From: Trichostrongylus colubriformis
Lineage: Eukaryota; Nematoda; Chromadorea; Rhabditida; Trichostrongylidae
Assembly: GCA_963978905.1 (NCBI GenBank)
Contig: OZ022257.1
Location: forward strand, 33,369,685-33,433,684
Direction: 5' to 3'
Length of the DNA: 64,000 nucleotides
Numbering within the stretch: position 1 is the stretch's first letter; the number at the start of each line of letters is the position of its first letter. Shown here piece after piece: positions 33,130 to 44,081 of the stretch. Both the position numbers and the translations under genes were made by a program. Under the pieces are notes generated by a model. The model was not told the DNA's origin. It worked only from the letters and a program-made list of their open reading frames with translations, and did no database searches.

Positions 33130-34395
33130 CTTCACGAAGCGTTACGCTACCTGAATCATCCAAACCCGTATGCGTACTTTTCCAAAAATGTGAGTTTGTC
33201 ACGTGCAGCTTATGAGCGCCACACATCGCAGATTTACGTGACTCCCATTGATACGTCAGCGTTGGGGGCGCGCCGCACAACACATCTGTTACAGAAGTCA
33301 TTGGGAAGGACAGCGCTCCATTTGGTAGATTTTGCCATTGTTTCGTTTCTCATCACTGTCGCACCACTTAGCGCCTTCCCTTTAACATTCTAACTGTGAC
33401 AAAATCATCCATCCTACTGTTTCAAGCTTTTATCGTGACAATTAGAAAAACGGGCATGCAGTCGCCTTCGTTTCAAGCTTACCAGGTCCGTGAAGCGACC
33501 TAACGATCCCAAGAGCGCTGCCTCTGAGGCATCGTCCAAGGAACGTATACGAGACCTCGAACCCTGGAATTTGATAGAACTGAGAGCATTCAGAGGGAAC
33601 TGTCATGACAAATGAGGCATACCTCTCCAGGTTCTCTGACTGGTGACCTTTCCTGTGCTTGAAGGTCATCGTAATAGTCAGCAAATACCGAGCAGATGCC
33701 GCACTTCGTGAGCACAGCGGGAAGCAAGCATAAACATATTAGAAGTGTTTTTGAAACCATCTGAAAATACCTCCATGAACTTGAGAGGGATTGGTAGCTG
33801 ATTCTAACTGAGCCTCTTTTAGTCGTTGCAAGCTATTAATCCCTCTCCGCATTCAGAGAAATCCTAATTTTTGTACATTCACTTCAACATGAAACTGGAG
33901 ATCGTATATGTAGGAATTGAGGACAAAGAGGGCGGCCACGGAGATGTAAAAATCCTAAGAACGAATCTCACATCTTTTTGAAACCTTGCGAATGATTTAG
34001 TGGTTTGTTGTGTTTTTCATCGAAATTCGTGATACGAGTTCATCATAGATAATTTCACGAGAGCCTGTAAAATTGAGATTTCAAAGACCAGGATGTTTTT
34101 ATCAGTTGAGCCTTCAGATCAACGAGAAGGCACCACTTAAGAGACTCGTGTTAAGCGGATGAGCGGATATCCAAGTACTTTCGGTAAAATATGAGTCTGA
34201 CAATCACCAGGATCTCTCTGACCTTCCTTGACTCAATCGTGATCTTGATTTAACATTTCGAGTTATTCAAGGTTGTATTCGGTTGCAGGCAGTCGTTGGG
34301 TGTACTTAGTTGGAAGCTCATTGGAAAAAATTGACTCAGATCGTTATAATGAGTTTATTCCATCTTCGTTTCCACCAGTTGCGACCTGAGAAAAG
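33130..34395. other. No gene recognised
   Basis: Several open frames exist, such as an 80-codon minus-strand one at 33684-33442, but none shows a domain I recognise or clear splice-bounded conservation. Confidence 0.4.
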
Positions 34396-34398
34396 GTA

Positions 34399-35296
34399 TT
34401 AGGTTGATTCAAAATAAATCGGACAAATTGACCAATTTTAATCATTGTCGTACAACTTTTTTACGACAACAGGGATTCACTTGAAATATACTCCATCTTT
34501 ATCGATGACCTTCTGCCACGGTATAGGCAGATCATGGATGCCCTTGCTCCAGAAGGCCGGAAGTGGAGCTCGAAGAAGTTGCCGAGTGCCGCCTTGACCT
34601 CGTCGCGAGTTTTGAAGTCTTGGCCGTCCAGGTGGCGTTGGCTGTGGGAGAAAAGGTGGAAATCTGAAGGGGCCAGGTCTGGGGAGTACGGTGGGTATAG
34701 AAGTACGGTCCAACTGTACGACAGCAGCTCGGCCTTGGTCGATCTTGCGAAGTGCGGTCTGTGGAAGTAGACACGTTGTCGTGCTGGAAGTAGACATGTG
34801 ACCGCCGCCGTAGCGAACTTTGGACATTGGCCTTCAATTCTCGTAATTGACGAACGTAGACGTCGGCGGATACTGTGGTACCTTCATCGAGCAGCTCCCA
34901 GTACTCTACGCCGTGTACGCTCCACCAACCGCGGTTTTCGTCTTCGATGGAATAGTCGCCTGACGCAAACTTCGAATGCTACAACTACAGTGTACTTCTG
35001 CCGGGGGCATGCTCCTTGTGAACTTCTATCAGACGTCTGCCGATATCCGCGGGTTCCTGGCCAGATAGCGATATAAATAGTATGACGTTGCGGATGTGGT
35101 CTCTGGACCGCTTGAAATCGTGCGGCATTGTGGCGGAATGAATTTACTTTGGAGTGATTATTTTGCGGTACTTTGAAGAGCTTTTCATACTCATTCCAAC
35201 GGTACCTCGCGCGTCCATTTTCGTTAACTCGTTACTGAGTTATGATCACTAGAAATCATCACTACCATTTGTCCGATTTATTATGAATCAACCTAA
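34399..35296 (-). mobile_element. mariner element, near-identical to 54030 copy
   Basis: Ends TTAGGTTGATTCAAAATAAA and its complement are flanked by TA (34397-34398, 35297-35298). The minus-strand transposase remnant includes [27 protein letters not shown], then [29 protein letters not shown] and [15 protein letters not shown] before the stop. The N-terminal half is missing and frames are shifted. The element shows almost no differences from the interrupted copy at 54030-56940; a 92-codon antisense frame is identical in both. This implies recent mobilisation in trans by another transposase. Confidence 0.9.
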
Positions 35297-35299
35297 TAT

Positions 35300-36920
35300 T
35301 TGCGCGCGGAACTTCAGCGGACTTCTTCGAGGACGCTTCACGTAATTTAACTAGGCTTTACATGGGGGGGGGGGGTCCTTGAATCTGGCTCACATATTTC
35401 ACAAGGGCTAGGAGGTTCTCTGACTATTATTTTTCCTCCCAGACAAATATGTCACACTATTCTACTATGCGTAGATATGTTGCAATCCATATCTAAAAGC
35501 GTATCCTCACAGCTTCACCCCTCAGAAATCGTAGGTTTTATATGGCCCAAAGAAAGTTGGCCCTGGGTGGCCACGCGCACAACCATGTGTTAGAATGCAA
35601 GTTAAATCGTTTGGCCGTACGAGCAGGGAATGCAAAAACCGCCTCTATCCGTTATTTGTTGAAGAGCAGTCATGAAAAGTAAATGCGCACAAATGGCCAT
35701 CATTTCACAGTACTGATCGAAGTTCGCGATTCGATGACTTATAAGAACGGATCTCATAGTGCATATTCACCAAGACAACAGCAGGGTATGTTTACTTCTT
35801 CAGCAAGTTGCGTGAAAAATAAAATGAAGAAAACGAAAGCAAATAGAATTTGCCTAAGGATATGAGATTTACGGATTTACGAAAGGAACGGGAAGTTGGA
35901 CTACATCAATACGGGATGAGTCAGAGAAACGCTTGCACATGAACTAATAGACCGCTGCGACAGCCGTAAAAACTATTCCCCCTTAAACTGGTCAGATTGG
36001 TCTCCTCTCACTTATAAGACTGATGTAAATGGCGCAAGAAGCTCAGCTCCTAGGGGCTTCCGAACGTGAACGATTGATGCATACGAAAAAGTCCGATTGG
36101 CCTCGTGCAAGAGGCGCGTGCACTTTTTGGTTTTGCTAGTGTTACGAGCGACTGTTCATTGTTCCAGATCAATCACATCTACATCATAGACAGGTAATAT
36201 GTATTCACGAATGACGGCAACTCTCTCTTTTACTACCTCACTCTACAGGTTGCCTGTTCTTTTTTAGTCGAACTTATCAAACTAGTTAAAGGCAGTGATA
36301 GGGGTAATGTATAATGAGAACACTTGATATAAGCCACTTAGAAAGGATTCGATAAAATCGAGTAAGATACTGTTGCCAATGAGTGAGGACTTGTCAGAGG
36401 GACAGCCACTTCTAAAGACACCGGAAGGGACAGTTATGGCCCACGTTAAGACCTACCGTAATGGTTGCCGTTCTTCGGGTTGCACACATTGCACACACCA
36501 CACCTTGCTAAGACGTCGAGTGTGAATTCAATGGATCGGATTCACACTCGACGTCTTAGCATTGATATATTTGGATTGATGTATTACGAACTCTTCTTTT
36601 CTTACCCTTTTGCTTATTTTATCATTAATTGTTTCACTTGATTGCTGCTATTTGTTGTTTCACTTGCTTCACTGCATCATGAATGAATGAAATACACCCT
36701 ACGGGACAACAAATAGCATGTCCTTTAGCGAGCAACTCGGATAAGTGACGTAGCAGTTCAAAGAGATGGGGCGGGAGATGCGATTACATACCACAACGTC
36801 GCGCTTTGGAATCCGGGCTTCTTTACCGATTATCGCTTACAACCTCGAATGCTCGCTTCAGAGCGATCATTTCTTCCCATCTTCCTCACATTCCCGACCC
36901 TTCCCGGTTCCTCTCAGTGC
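35300..36920. other. Intergenic; dispersed repeat copy at 35470-35605
   Basis: 35470-35605 matches 4255-4390 (shared CATATC..AA.CGTATCCTCACAGC core). 36590-36680 carries a GTTTCACTTG..TTGTTGTTTCACTTG motif also present near 29300-29350 and, inverted, at 63930-63965. A 21-bp perfect hairpin lies at 36507-36560 (separate entry). No exon could be supported. Confidence 0.45.
36507..36560. repeat. Perfect 21-bp stem hairpin
   Basis: GCTAAGACGTCGAGTGTGAAT (21 nt, 36507-36527) is exactly complementary to 36540-36560 across a 12-nt loop. No longer element ends surround it. It may be a tiny foldback remnant or a transcribed hairpin. Confidence 0.8.
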
Positions 36921-36928
36921 ATATACAA

Positions 36929-37192
36929 GGGCGGAGGTAGTGGAGTGACAGATGGCGTGCACCTCCACTTTCATGGTGCAAGGATCAAACCCCGCATCAC
37001 CCCCCCCCCCCCCCCAGTCTAACCAAATCTTCCTTCCCTCTTGGATCATTGAAATGGTACCACACTCGTCTGCGAGGCTAAAAGCATTACCTTGTACACG
37101 GGCTGGCCCAGCAAGTCATTGTATAGGCCAGGTCGTATTTACCTGCCATCACGCTTCTAAATAGAACAAGATACGCAGCGGATCCCACTAAG
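36929..37192 (+). mobile_element. tRNA-like SINE, copy 2
   Basis: Starts GGCGGAGGTAGTGGAGTGAC (A-box-like), then CATGGTGCAAGGATCAAACC (B-box-like), an internal poly-C tract (36996-37014), then GAAATGGTACCACACTCGTC and the AAGTCATTGTATAGGCC block, and ends TTGATTAACGCC. Same module order as 38767-39055. Confidence 0.8.
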
Positions 37193-37194
37193 AC

Positions 37195-38485
37195 ATTGAT
37201 TAACGCCAAAAATAGAGGCACGTAGCAGTTTTGCGATAGATAAGACGATGTACCGCAGGTAGAGTAGAGAACGTCGAGAGAAATCGTCAGAGAGATCACC
37301 TGGTGTCCGGATACGCAAGTATAACAAAATATCGTCAAAGAGATGCCATATGAAGAGGATTCATGCAGCTTACTCATTACACATGCCTCCTAGGAGGTTA
37401 TTCCGCTACGCCCACTACCATGCACGGAGGTGGTAACAGGATGGGCACTGAGCATGACTATTATCAGCGAGAAAGGATCTGAACTGGGAAGAGTGAATTT
37501 GGAGGAAGAAAAGGAGAAGGCTACCACTGAGCTATCGCTTTGGCGTCTTTACTCCCTTTACACTGAAGTTCATTGCCTGTTCTCATGATTGATTTCGTAG
37601 CCCTACATCATCAAATGGGAAAGGGATTCGGAGTCTTCGTTGATATCGAAGAAGCATCCGGCTGTGGTGGAACCAAAAGCAGCTACGATAGTTCTGAACC
37701 TAAAGTCGCTTTGTTAAATTCCAAAACACAAAATCAAGTCGACGGCACTTCGTGAAAGTTAACAATCTTCTACCTGATGGACGCTTTAAGAACTACTAGA
37801 AATGGGATTGCTGACACGGAAGGATATGGCTAGTGTTCACTTCACTGCGCATAATGTTCTGCGGCTGTTAACTTGGCGAAAAAACGTCTCAGCGATGGCC
37901 TTGATCATTTGGAACTCGTGATCATCAATTTCCCTCGGTATATTCTAAAGCTCTCAGCGGATATTTTACTTTGAGTTTTTTACCAACACCACACTCTGTG
38001 ACTTTAGGTAGGAGGCTCTGCTATTTAAAACCCTGGAGGCTTTTGCGGAAAGGAGAAGAAATGATCCGATTGACAGTGCATACGATAACTTGGGTGTTTA
38101 GGAAAGGAAAGCATGTTCACTACGTTTGAGTAGCGTGAGTGTAAGGAGACGTGATGAAAGTCGCGGTGAAGGATGCTTCCAGGTGTTCAACAAACTCTAT
38201 GGAGTTCGACTACCCCTCTGGTTCGAAACGGCAAACTTTACATTTTTTTGAACAGTTGATTAACAATAAACCTCAAATAGTAACAATCAGGGTTCGATTT
38301 GTTATTATGAGAACAATAGTAGAGTTATTACAGTATGTGGTATCGCACGTACTACAGTATTGGTCAGATGTATGGGTGAACTGATATGCAGCTTTCGTAA
38401 TGAACACCCCCACCTCTTCATTTCTATGACCTGAATAAATGATATGATGATATAAACGACTGCAATGCTAGTTCTCGATTACTGA
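37195..38485. other. No gene recognised
   Basis: No supportable exon, repeat end or RNA gene. Short open frames only. Confidence 0.4.
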
Positions 38486-38489
38486 CATA

Positions 38490-38765
38490 TTAGGTTGTCC
38501 CAAAAGTCTTGTAGGCTTTTTTCGATCATCACTTTTTATCTGAGAGTCGAAGAAGTCAGCGATCGCCTTTGTAGGCATGTCATAATCACCGAACTTTCTC
38601 TTGGCCAGGAAGGATGCAAGAGGATGGGAAAGGTGATAGCCAGATGGGGCAATGTCTAGGGAGTATAGCGGGTGGGGCAGGCATCCCAGCCGAATCGTGT
38701 AACTCGCTTGGGTGCTCTTCACAATGTGATATAGAAGAGATATGTTTAAGTCTGTCATATAATTC
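38490..38765 (-). pseudogene. Truncated mariner, one end and C-terminus
   Basis: Begins after TA with TTAGGTTGTCCCAAAAGTCT, the same terminal repeat as the element at 2187-3076. The minus strand carries the decayed C-terminal transposase (IADFFDSQIK and a broken HPLYSLDIAPSGYHLSHPL). The other end is missing; the SINE at 38767 follows at once. Confidence 0.8.
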
Positions 38766-38766
38766 A

Positions 38767-39055
38767 TTTAGCGGGCGGAGGTGGTGTAGTGACAGGTGGC
38801 GCACAACCCACTCTCATGGTGCGGGGATCAAATTCCGCATCTACGCCCGCCCAGGCCAACCAAGCCTTCCATCCCTCCGGGGTCGGCAAATTGGTACCAG
38901 AGTCGTTTGGGAGGATAAAACCACTGACTTGTACATCGGCTGGCCACCGCAAGTCATTGTATAGGCTACATCACATTCACCAGCCATCACGATTCTGAAT
39001 GGAGCTAGAATGTGCGGCGCATCCCAGTGTAGGGATTGATTAACGCCAAAAACCT
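38767..39055 (+). mobile_element. tRNA-like SINE, copy 3
   Basis: GGCGGAGGTGGTGTAGTGAC, then TGGTGCGGGGATCAAATTCC, AAATTGGTACCAGAGTCGTT, CAAGTCATTGTATAGGC and TTGATTAACGCC. It follows directly on the truncated mariner, so it may have landed in it. It is the clearest of the SINE copies. Confidence 0.85.
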
Positions 39056-39164
39056 TTATCCTTTATCCTTTATAATTCATTTGCGGTACGGTCTTCATGT
39101 TGATTGAAAACATCAGACGTGTTTCAGAAGAATTTTCTTTCAACACTGTAATCCCAACTATAAA

Positions 39165-39800
39165 ATGCAAAAATGGTGTAATGGCAAATGGCGCCGCTCC
39201 TGCCCACATGGTATGTGATGAACACCTTTTCAATGCCCACCAAGATTGATCGGACTTCCGGCATTAGTACCAAACCAGGGCCAAGCCGGTGTCGAGAAGA
39301 GTGGTACGATCCCCATCAGAAAGGAGGTTTCTGGAGCGATCCCTGTCCCACCGAAAGTTTATGAATAATAGTGATCCCTGCTGCACCTCTCCCGTCGACT
39401 TCAACCCGGTCAGCGCTACCAAATTGCAGGGCTATCCGTGTCAACACGCCCTAAAGAAGTCGTTAATCGTTAATCATACCACTGCTCCTATTGGTGCATG
39501 GGGCAAAGTACGATTATCGATTGAAGGCTTGTTTTAGAGTTCACATCGCCCGTCATCTGTTCACTATTTTCCTCTGCCGGGGAGGGACCGTCGAGGAATA
39601 AACAGTTATATTCCTGCTTTGTCTCTGAGTACGACCCCTACCTTTCAGCCCACAGTACGATTCCCCATCGAGAAAACATTGACTTGTGCATCGACTGACT
39701 CACCAAGTCAGATGTAGGCTAAATGTACTGAAAACGGTCGAAAGGGAGGAAGAATATGTGGCGCGCCCCAATAAGAGATTAGTCAACGCAAAGTGCATTA
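39165..39800 (+). mobile_element. tRNA-like SINE, probably split
   Basis: A head-like piece (AATGGTGTAATGGCAAATGG with ACATGGT, 39168-39212) and a tail-like piece (ACTTGTGCATCGACTGACTC, AAGTCAGATGTAGGC, AGAGATTAGTCAACGC, 39680-39790) flank about 450 bp unlike the family. This suggests an interrupted or badly diverged copy. Confidence 0.4.
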
Positions 39801-40960
39801 CTCTCTTCAGCTCAGCCAGTGCTGAAAACGGAGATTTTTACATATCCAGTGCACAACGTTTTGGGCCGAGCGATTGACAATACAAGCTGTCAGGTCAACC
39901 ATCATTTAGTAAATATTTGTTATATGAACAACTTCAGTTGTGAAAAATGATTCAAGTTTATGCGAAGAAGTGATAGAGAGCTCATGGATCTACATTCTGT
40001 GATCAAGGAAATGGTAATGGTAAACGGGTGTCAGGAACATCCAAATAAATCTCAGTGATCACAGCTCAGCAACTGCGACGAAGAAATGGATGTGACCGTG
40101 GCGACGACCTACATCGCTTTGAACGCTGTCATCGACCTACAAGTAGCGAACGACCTCGACATCATCACCATATCCTATCCATAAAAACGAGTAATTTACT
40201 TACAATTGAGACCTATTTCGTTCCAGAATTCATCGTTCTTCCCTGGCCCATACTATCGAAACCTGCAGCATACTGAATGCACCACGTAAAGGAAGAGCGA
40301 TCTCAGCGTATTTGCAGTCATACTTGTACAATTACTATTTCAATGGTACGGATGATGAAGTGGTGACGCCTAAGTTTTTTTCCACGGCGTGTACATCGCG
40401 TTCTGTGTTTTCTGCAGGAGCTCCGGTATAGCATCGTCATGCAGTTTCCAGTCGCTCTCTGAACATACAGTTTCTCATTTCGAATGGGTAGCTTCTACTG
40501 GCAACAAAAACAGACGCTCCAAAATGGGTGTTCACATTAACACTCTTCGATTCTCCGTCGACATTAACCTTCCTCACCCTTCTCCCCCTCTTCACTTGAG
40601 GATCACTGTGACTTCTTATTATGTTCCCATCCACTCCACTGTTTTCATACTATAATATGTACCACATTACACAGTGCCTTGCGATTTTAGGTTCCCATGG
40701 CGCCTCGCTGAATGAAGCTGAGATTGGAACCTGTATAAGTAACAACAATTCTTTTAAAGTTGGATTAACCTAAGATCATTGCAAAAAGCACACAATGACA
40801 TTGTTCCGCCAGAGGGTTACTGGTCTAAGTTATCGTGGAGGAAGATTAGCAGGTAGACTTATGAAGGTCGAAACCGAGACATGCTAACGCCGCTCTCCTT
40901 TTATGCAGCTCTCATGACTTCACTATAACATATCCTCCCTGTAACGAGCATTCGCCTTAA
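39800..40960. other. No gene recognised
   Basis: Two overlapping open frames near 40389-40655 lack splice context and known motifs. No repeats recognised. Confidence 0.4.
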
Positions 40961-40966
40961 GGATGA

Positions 40967-41245
40967 CGGGTCGATTTACCTTGTTGAAACATTGGATCCT
41001 TGGGTAACTAGTCACGCTGCACCTTTTCGCGTCGCCCGGTGCGCCATCACGGCCCTGCACCTGCTCGAACCCACTACGACGCCATCCACTTGAGCTCTCT
41101 TATTGTTCAACTGAGCAAAATGGGCGGCGTCACAGCGGGTTCAAGCAGGTGTAGGGCCGTGATAGCACCGAGGCGACTCGAAAAAGGTGCAGCCAGACTA
41201 GTTACCCATGGAACTACTTTTACAAGAAGGTAAGTCGACCTATTT
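40967..41245. mobile_element. Foldback element, about 280 bp
   Basis: Arms GGTCGATTTACCTTGTTG, TTGGGTAACTAGTC, GCTGCACCTTTTCGCG and ATCACGGCCCTGCACCTGC recur inverted from the right end (GGTCGACTTACCTTCTTG when reversed, and so on). Partial relatives lie at 19230-19470 and 22030-22150 and perhaps 28060-28250. No target duplication found; superfamily unassigned. Confidence 0.65.
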
Positions 41246-41742
41246 GATTATCGCGAAATGTGCCTTTAATGTGTCAATATCCTTCTGCAGGAGCGTTTCT
41301 CATGACATCAGCTGTCTGCTGCTCACGTTCTTGTAGCATACCACAGATGAACAAAGGGTGTGTACAAAGTGGTACGAATGAAATTGCACCAATAGTGCGA
41401 ATCGTTATTTTTCCTTGAGCCTTAGAAAGGAGAGAACTTCCTTACTACTTAACTGAATAACGCGAAAAAGAAAACAAATGTTTTGAAAAAAATTAAAGAA
41501 GCATGTCGATACTTCAGCCTAGGGAGAAGAGGGGCAGGGAAACGCGTTTCCTCGAGTATGAGCCACTATGCGGTGCTCCTCCCTCGGCAGTCGCGCAGCG
41601 TACATATTGTTAGCGGTTAGCTTATGAGCACTCTCATGTCGTGGAATGCACAAAAAGTGCATAGGAAACCGATAGTATGTATTGATGTAGCGGCGGCATA
41701 CCTGCGGAGTACTGCGTGTAATTTTGTGATCTCGATTATTTC

Positions 41743-41982
41743 GGGTGTGTACCCTTGTGTCAGGATTTCGTACAGCGGCATGTCGCAAGCGAAGCAATGC
41801 GGACGAGCTAAAGGAGACATGTTGTTGGGTCCCGAAGCGATTACAAGTCAACTGCGTATCGCGCCCCTAGCATTACCGTGTAATCATTCTAAGATTTGAC
41901 TACTGCGACGCGCATAGCTCGCACACACTGCGTCGCACGCCGCACATCATCGTGCGAAATCCTGACATTGGGGTAAACACCC
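41743..41982. mobile_element. Mutator-type MITE with exact 9-bp TSD
   Basis: Ends GGGTGTGTACCC and GGGGTAAACACCC are flanked on both sides by GATTATTTC (41734-41742 and 41983-41991). The body is similar to 27414-27650, including CGAAGCAATGCGGACGAGCT and TTGGGTCCCGAAGCGAT. It is non-coding and 240 bp long. The same family in two different 9-bp duplications confirms the element borders. Confidence 0.9.
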
Positions 41983-41989
41983 GATTATT

Positions 41990-44080
41990 TCAAAAAACAT
42001 GCGTGAAAGTGGCTTGAGTTAGGATTGACCTCTCACACTTTTACCACGCACTTTCCCTAGTTCGGATGTGTAGCCTTATGTCGAATTTCCGCGCGGCCGC
42101 GCGCGGCGTGCGGCTCCGCGGACTCCTTCGCGTGATATTGCGTACATAGCACACTTCCTTCAAAAATTCACCCCGAATCAATTATTTCTTGATTAGGATC
42201 GTGATCATGTAAAATGCTAATGTTTCTTTTACTTTTTATGTTACTATTTTGTTTTTCTCCTACAACTCTTTAAAAACTCAGCTCGCAAAATATGAACTTT
42301 GAAGTGATTTGCAAATGCACAAAGAGACATCCATAAAAATGATGAGAAACACGGCTTCTCACATTTTTCCTGACACTGCTTCGTTTCTCGCATTTTTTCT
42401 TGGCACTGCTTCGCTTTATTAATCTAATATGAATTTCACGGTCAGATGAAAATATCCGACTTTGCGAACGAGAGCAATATAAAATATTGCTGATTCGTAT
42501 TTCTTTTTGCATAGGCACAATTCTAAGCGCACATGTAACAGCTCCTACCGAAGGTATTTCGCCACAAACGCTTTGGAAGTTCAGTCTCTAAGACCTCTTT
42601 CCATCAGCACTTTTCATGTGTACCCCGTTAACCTTTGATCGAGTTCTCTATGACGCACGCCTTATGTTGCTTCACAGTCATGCTCACGCAGAGCTTCATC
42701 ATGGAAACACCCACTGCCACACGTTTTTCTCTCCATTTTCAACACCCACGTTTTCACCGATTCCCATCTGCACTTTCTCCTTCTTGTCCTTGTTCCATCT
42801 ACCTCTTTTCAGCACTCTGTACAAACAAGTACATTACATTTATCTCACCAGGCCTACCCACCTTTCTTCATCCTTCATGCAACTAAAAACCCTCCGGAGT
42901 TCCGATTCTACCTATTGAGAACCGGTGGACATGCCGATTTGTGCTCCCGGATCTACACTTCATGTCAATAGATCTGTAGAAAGTCTACCCAATGCATTTT
43001 CACGTTTTTGCTTTCTTTCCTTCTCTAATGTGCTAATGTGATGAAAACCTCGCTCTAATGAAGGTCTTGAACTGAGACAGTCGCATTTAGCTCAGCTGGT
43101 TAAAGGCAGCTTTAGGGAAAATTTGGACGAAAAGCAAAAGAAGGAGTGAATATGAAAGCCGAGATGCCTAGTAACAGGACAGTATAGAAGAAACGGATGG
43201 GAATGGCCGAAAACCCGAGAAATAGGACCCCTTCCCACCGTTGGTTCTAGGCGCGGACGACCTTCCCGTCAAGAGGTGAGTGGTCCCCATAGGTCTCCCA
43301 TTGGTATTGCCAAGACGTAAACATGAAGGGATGTTCGGAATTGCGACAGCATCTTTTTCATGTGGGGAGCTTCAAGCTAAACGTGAGAAAGCGCGCTGCG
43401 ATACTTTCAATCCTGCCGATCTCCTTAACCAACATCACCGTGACCAACCACTCATCACGTCGCCTAGAGGCGAGCTGCCCTAAACCAAGGCGGCTTGCCC
43501 TAATGAGGTCGCCTCCGCCAGTGCTCAAGGGGGCGCCTTTTGCGGGTGATTTCGCCATACATAGGACTCTCAGTCCCGTAATTTTTCAGTCGATGCCTCC
43601 TTTTGGGATTCCTTTTCACCCACATTATCCCAAACACTGTCTTTGAGTAAGGTCATATCAAAGTGCGAAGTGACCTCCTCAAATTGCATTCCTGACTGAA
43701 GACATACACCCAGGCATACTAGTACTTGGGTAGGAAGGGTGAGACAACGATCCTCCACTCTGATAATACAACTAGGAATTTCATAAAGATAATGTTTCAC
43801 TGCTCTGTAAACTCTGGAGATGTGCCATTTTTACTAGCGATATGAAATAATACATACATACATACATGTTCATACACTGGTTGGTCCTTTCCCTACTCCA
43901 ATGAAGAGTATGGGAAAGTCCGTTGAATAGAATGGATCCTAACAATGGAACGAAATGATCTTCACCACTCGTTAATATAGGAAACATGCTAATGATACAC
44001 AATAACACCACCTTTTTTACGAACGAATTTAATGAGTTCCCACACGTCCAAGTGAAAGATCGCAAGGTGACTGTTGTGCA
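41990..44080. other. Intergenic; GC patch, repeat piece, microsatellite
   Basis: 42088-42120 is a GC-rich palindromic patch (CGCGCGGCCGCGCG). 43085-43290 holds TTTAGCTCAGCTGGTTAAAG, a tRNA A-box-like start without a B box, and a stretch related inversely to 31830-31870. 43849-43866 is a short (TACA)n tract. No exon is supported. Confidence 0.4.
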
Positions 44081-44081
44081 A

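Noticed and set aside
34798..35076. 92-codon open frame, identical at 54250-54528
   Set aside because: It is antisense to the mariner transposase remnant in both copies; identity reflects element identity, not a conserved protein.
43085..43110. tRNA-like TTTAGCTCAGCTGGTTAAAG
   Set aside because: A-box-like sequence only; no anticodon arm, T arm or acceptor pairing follows.
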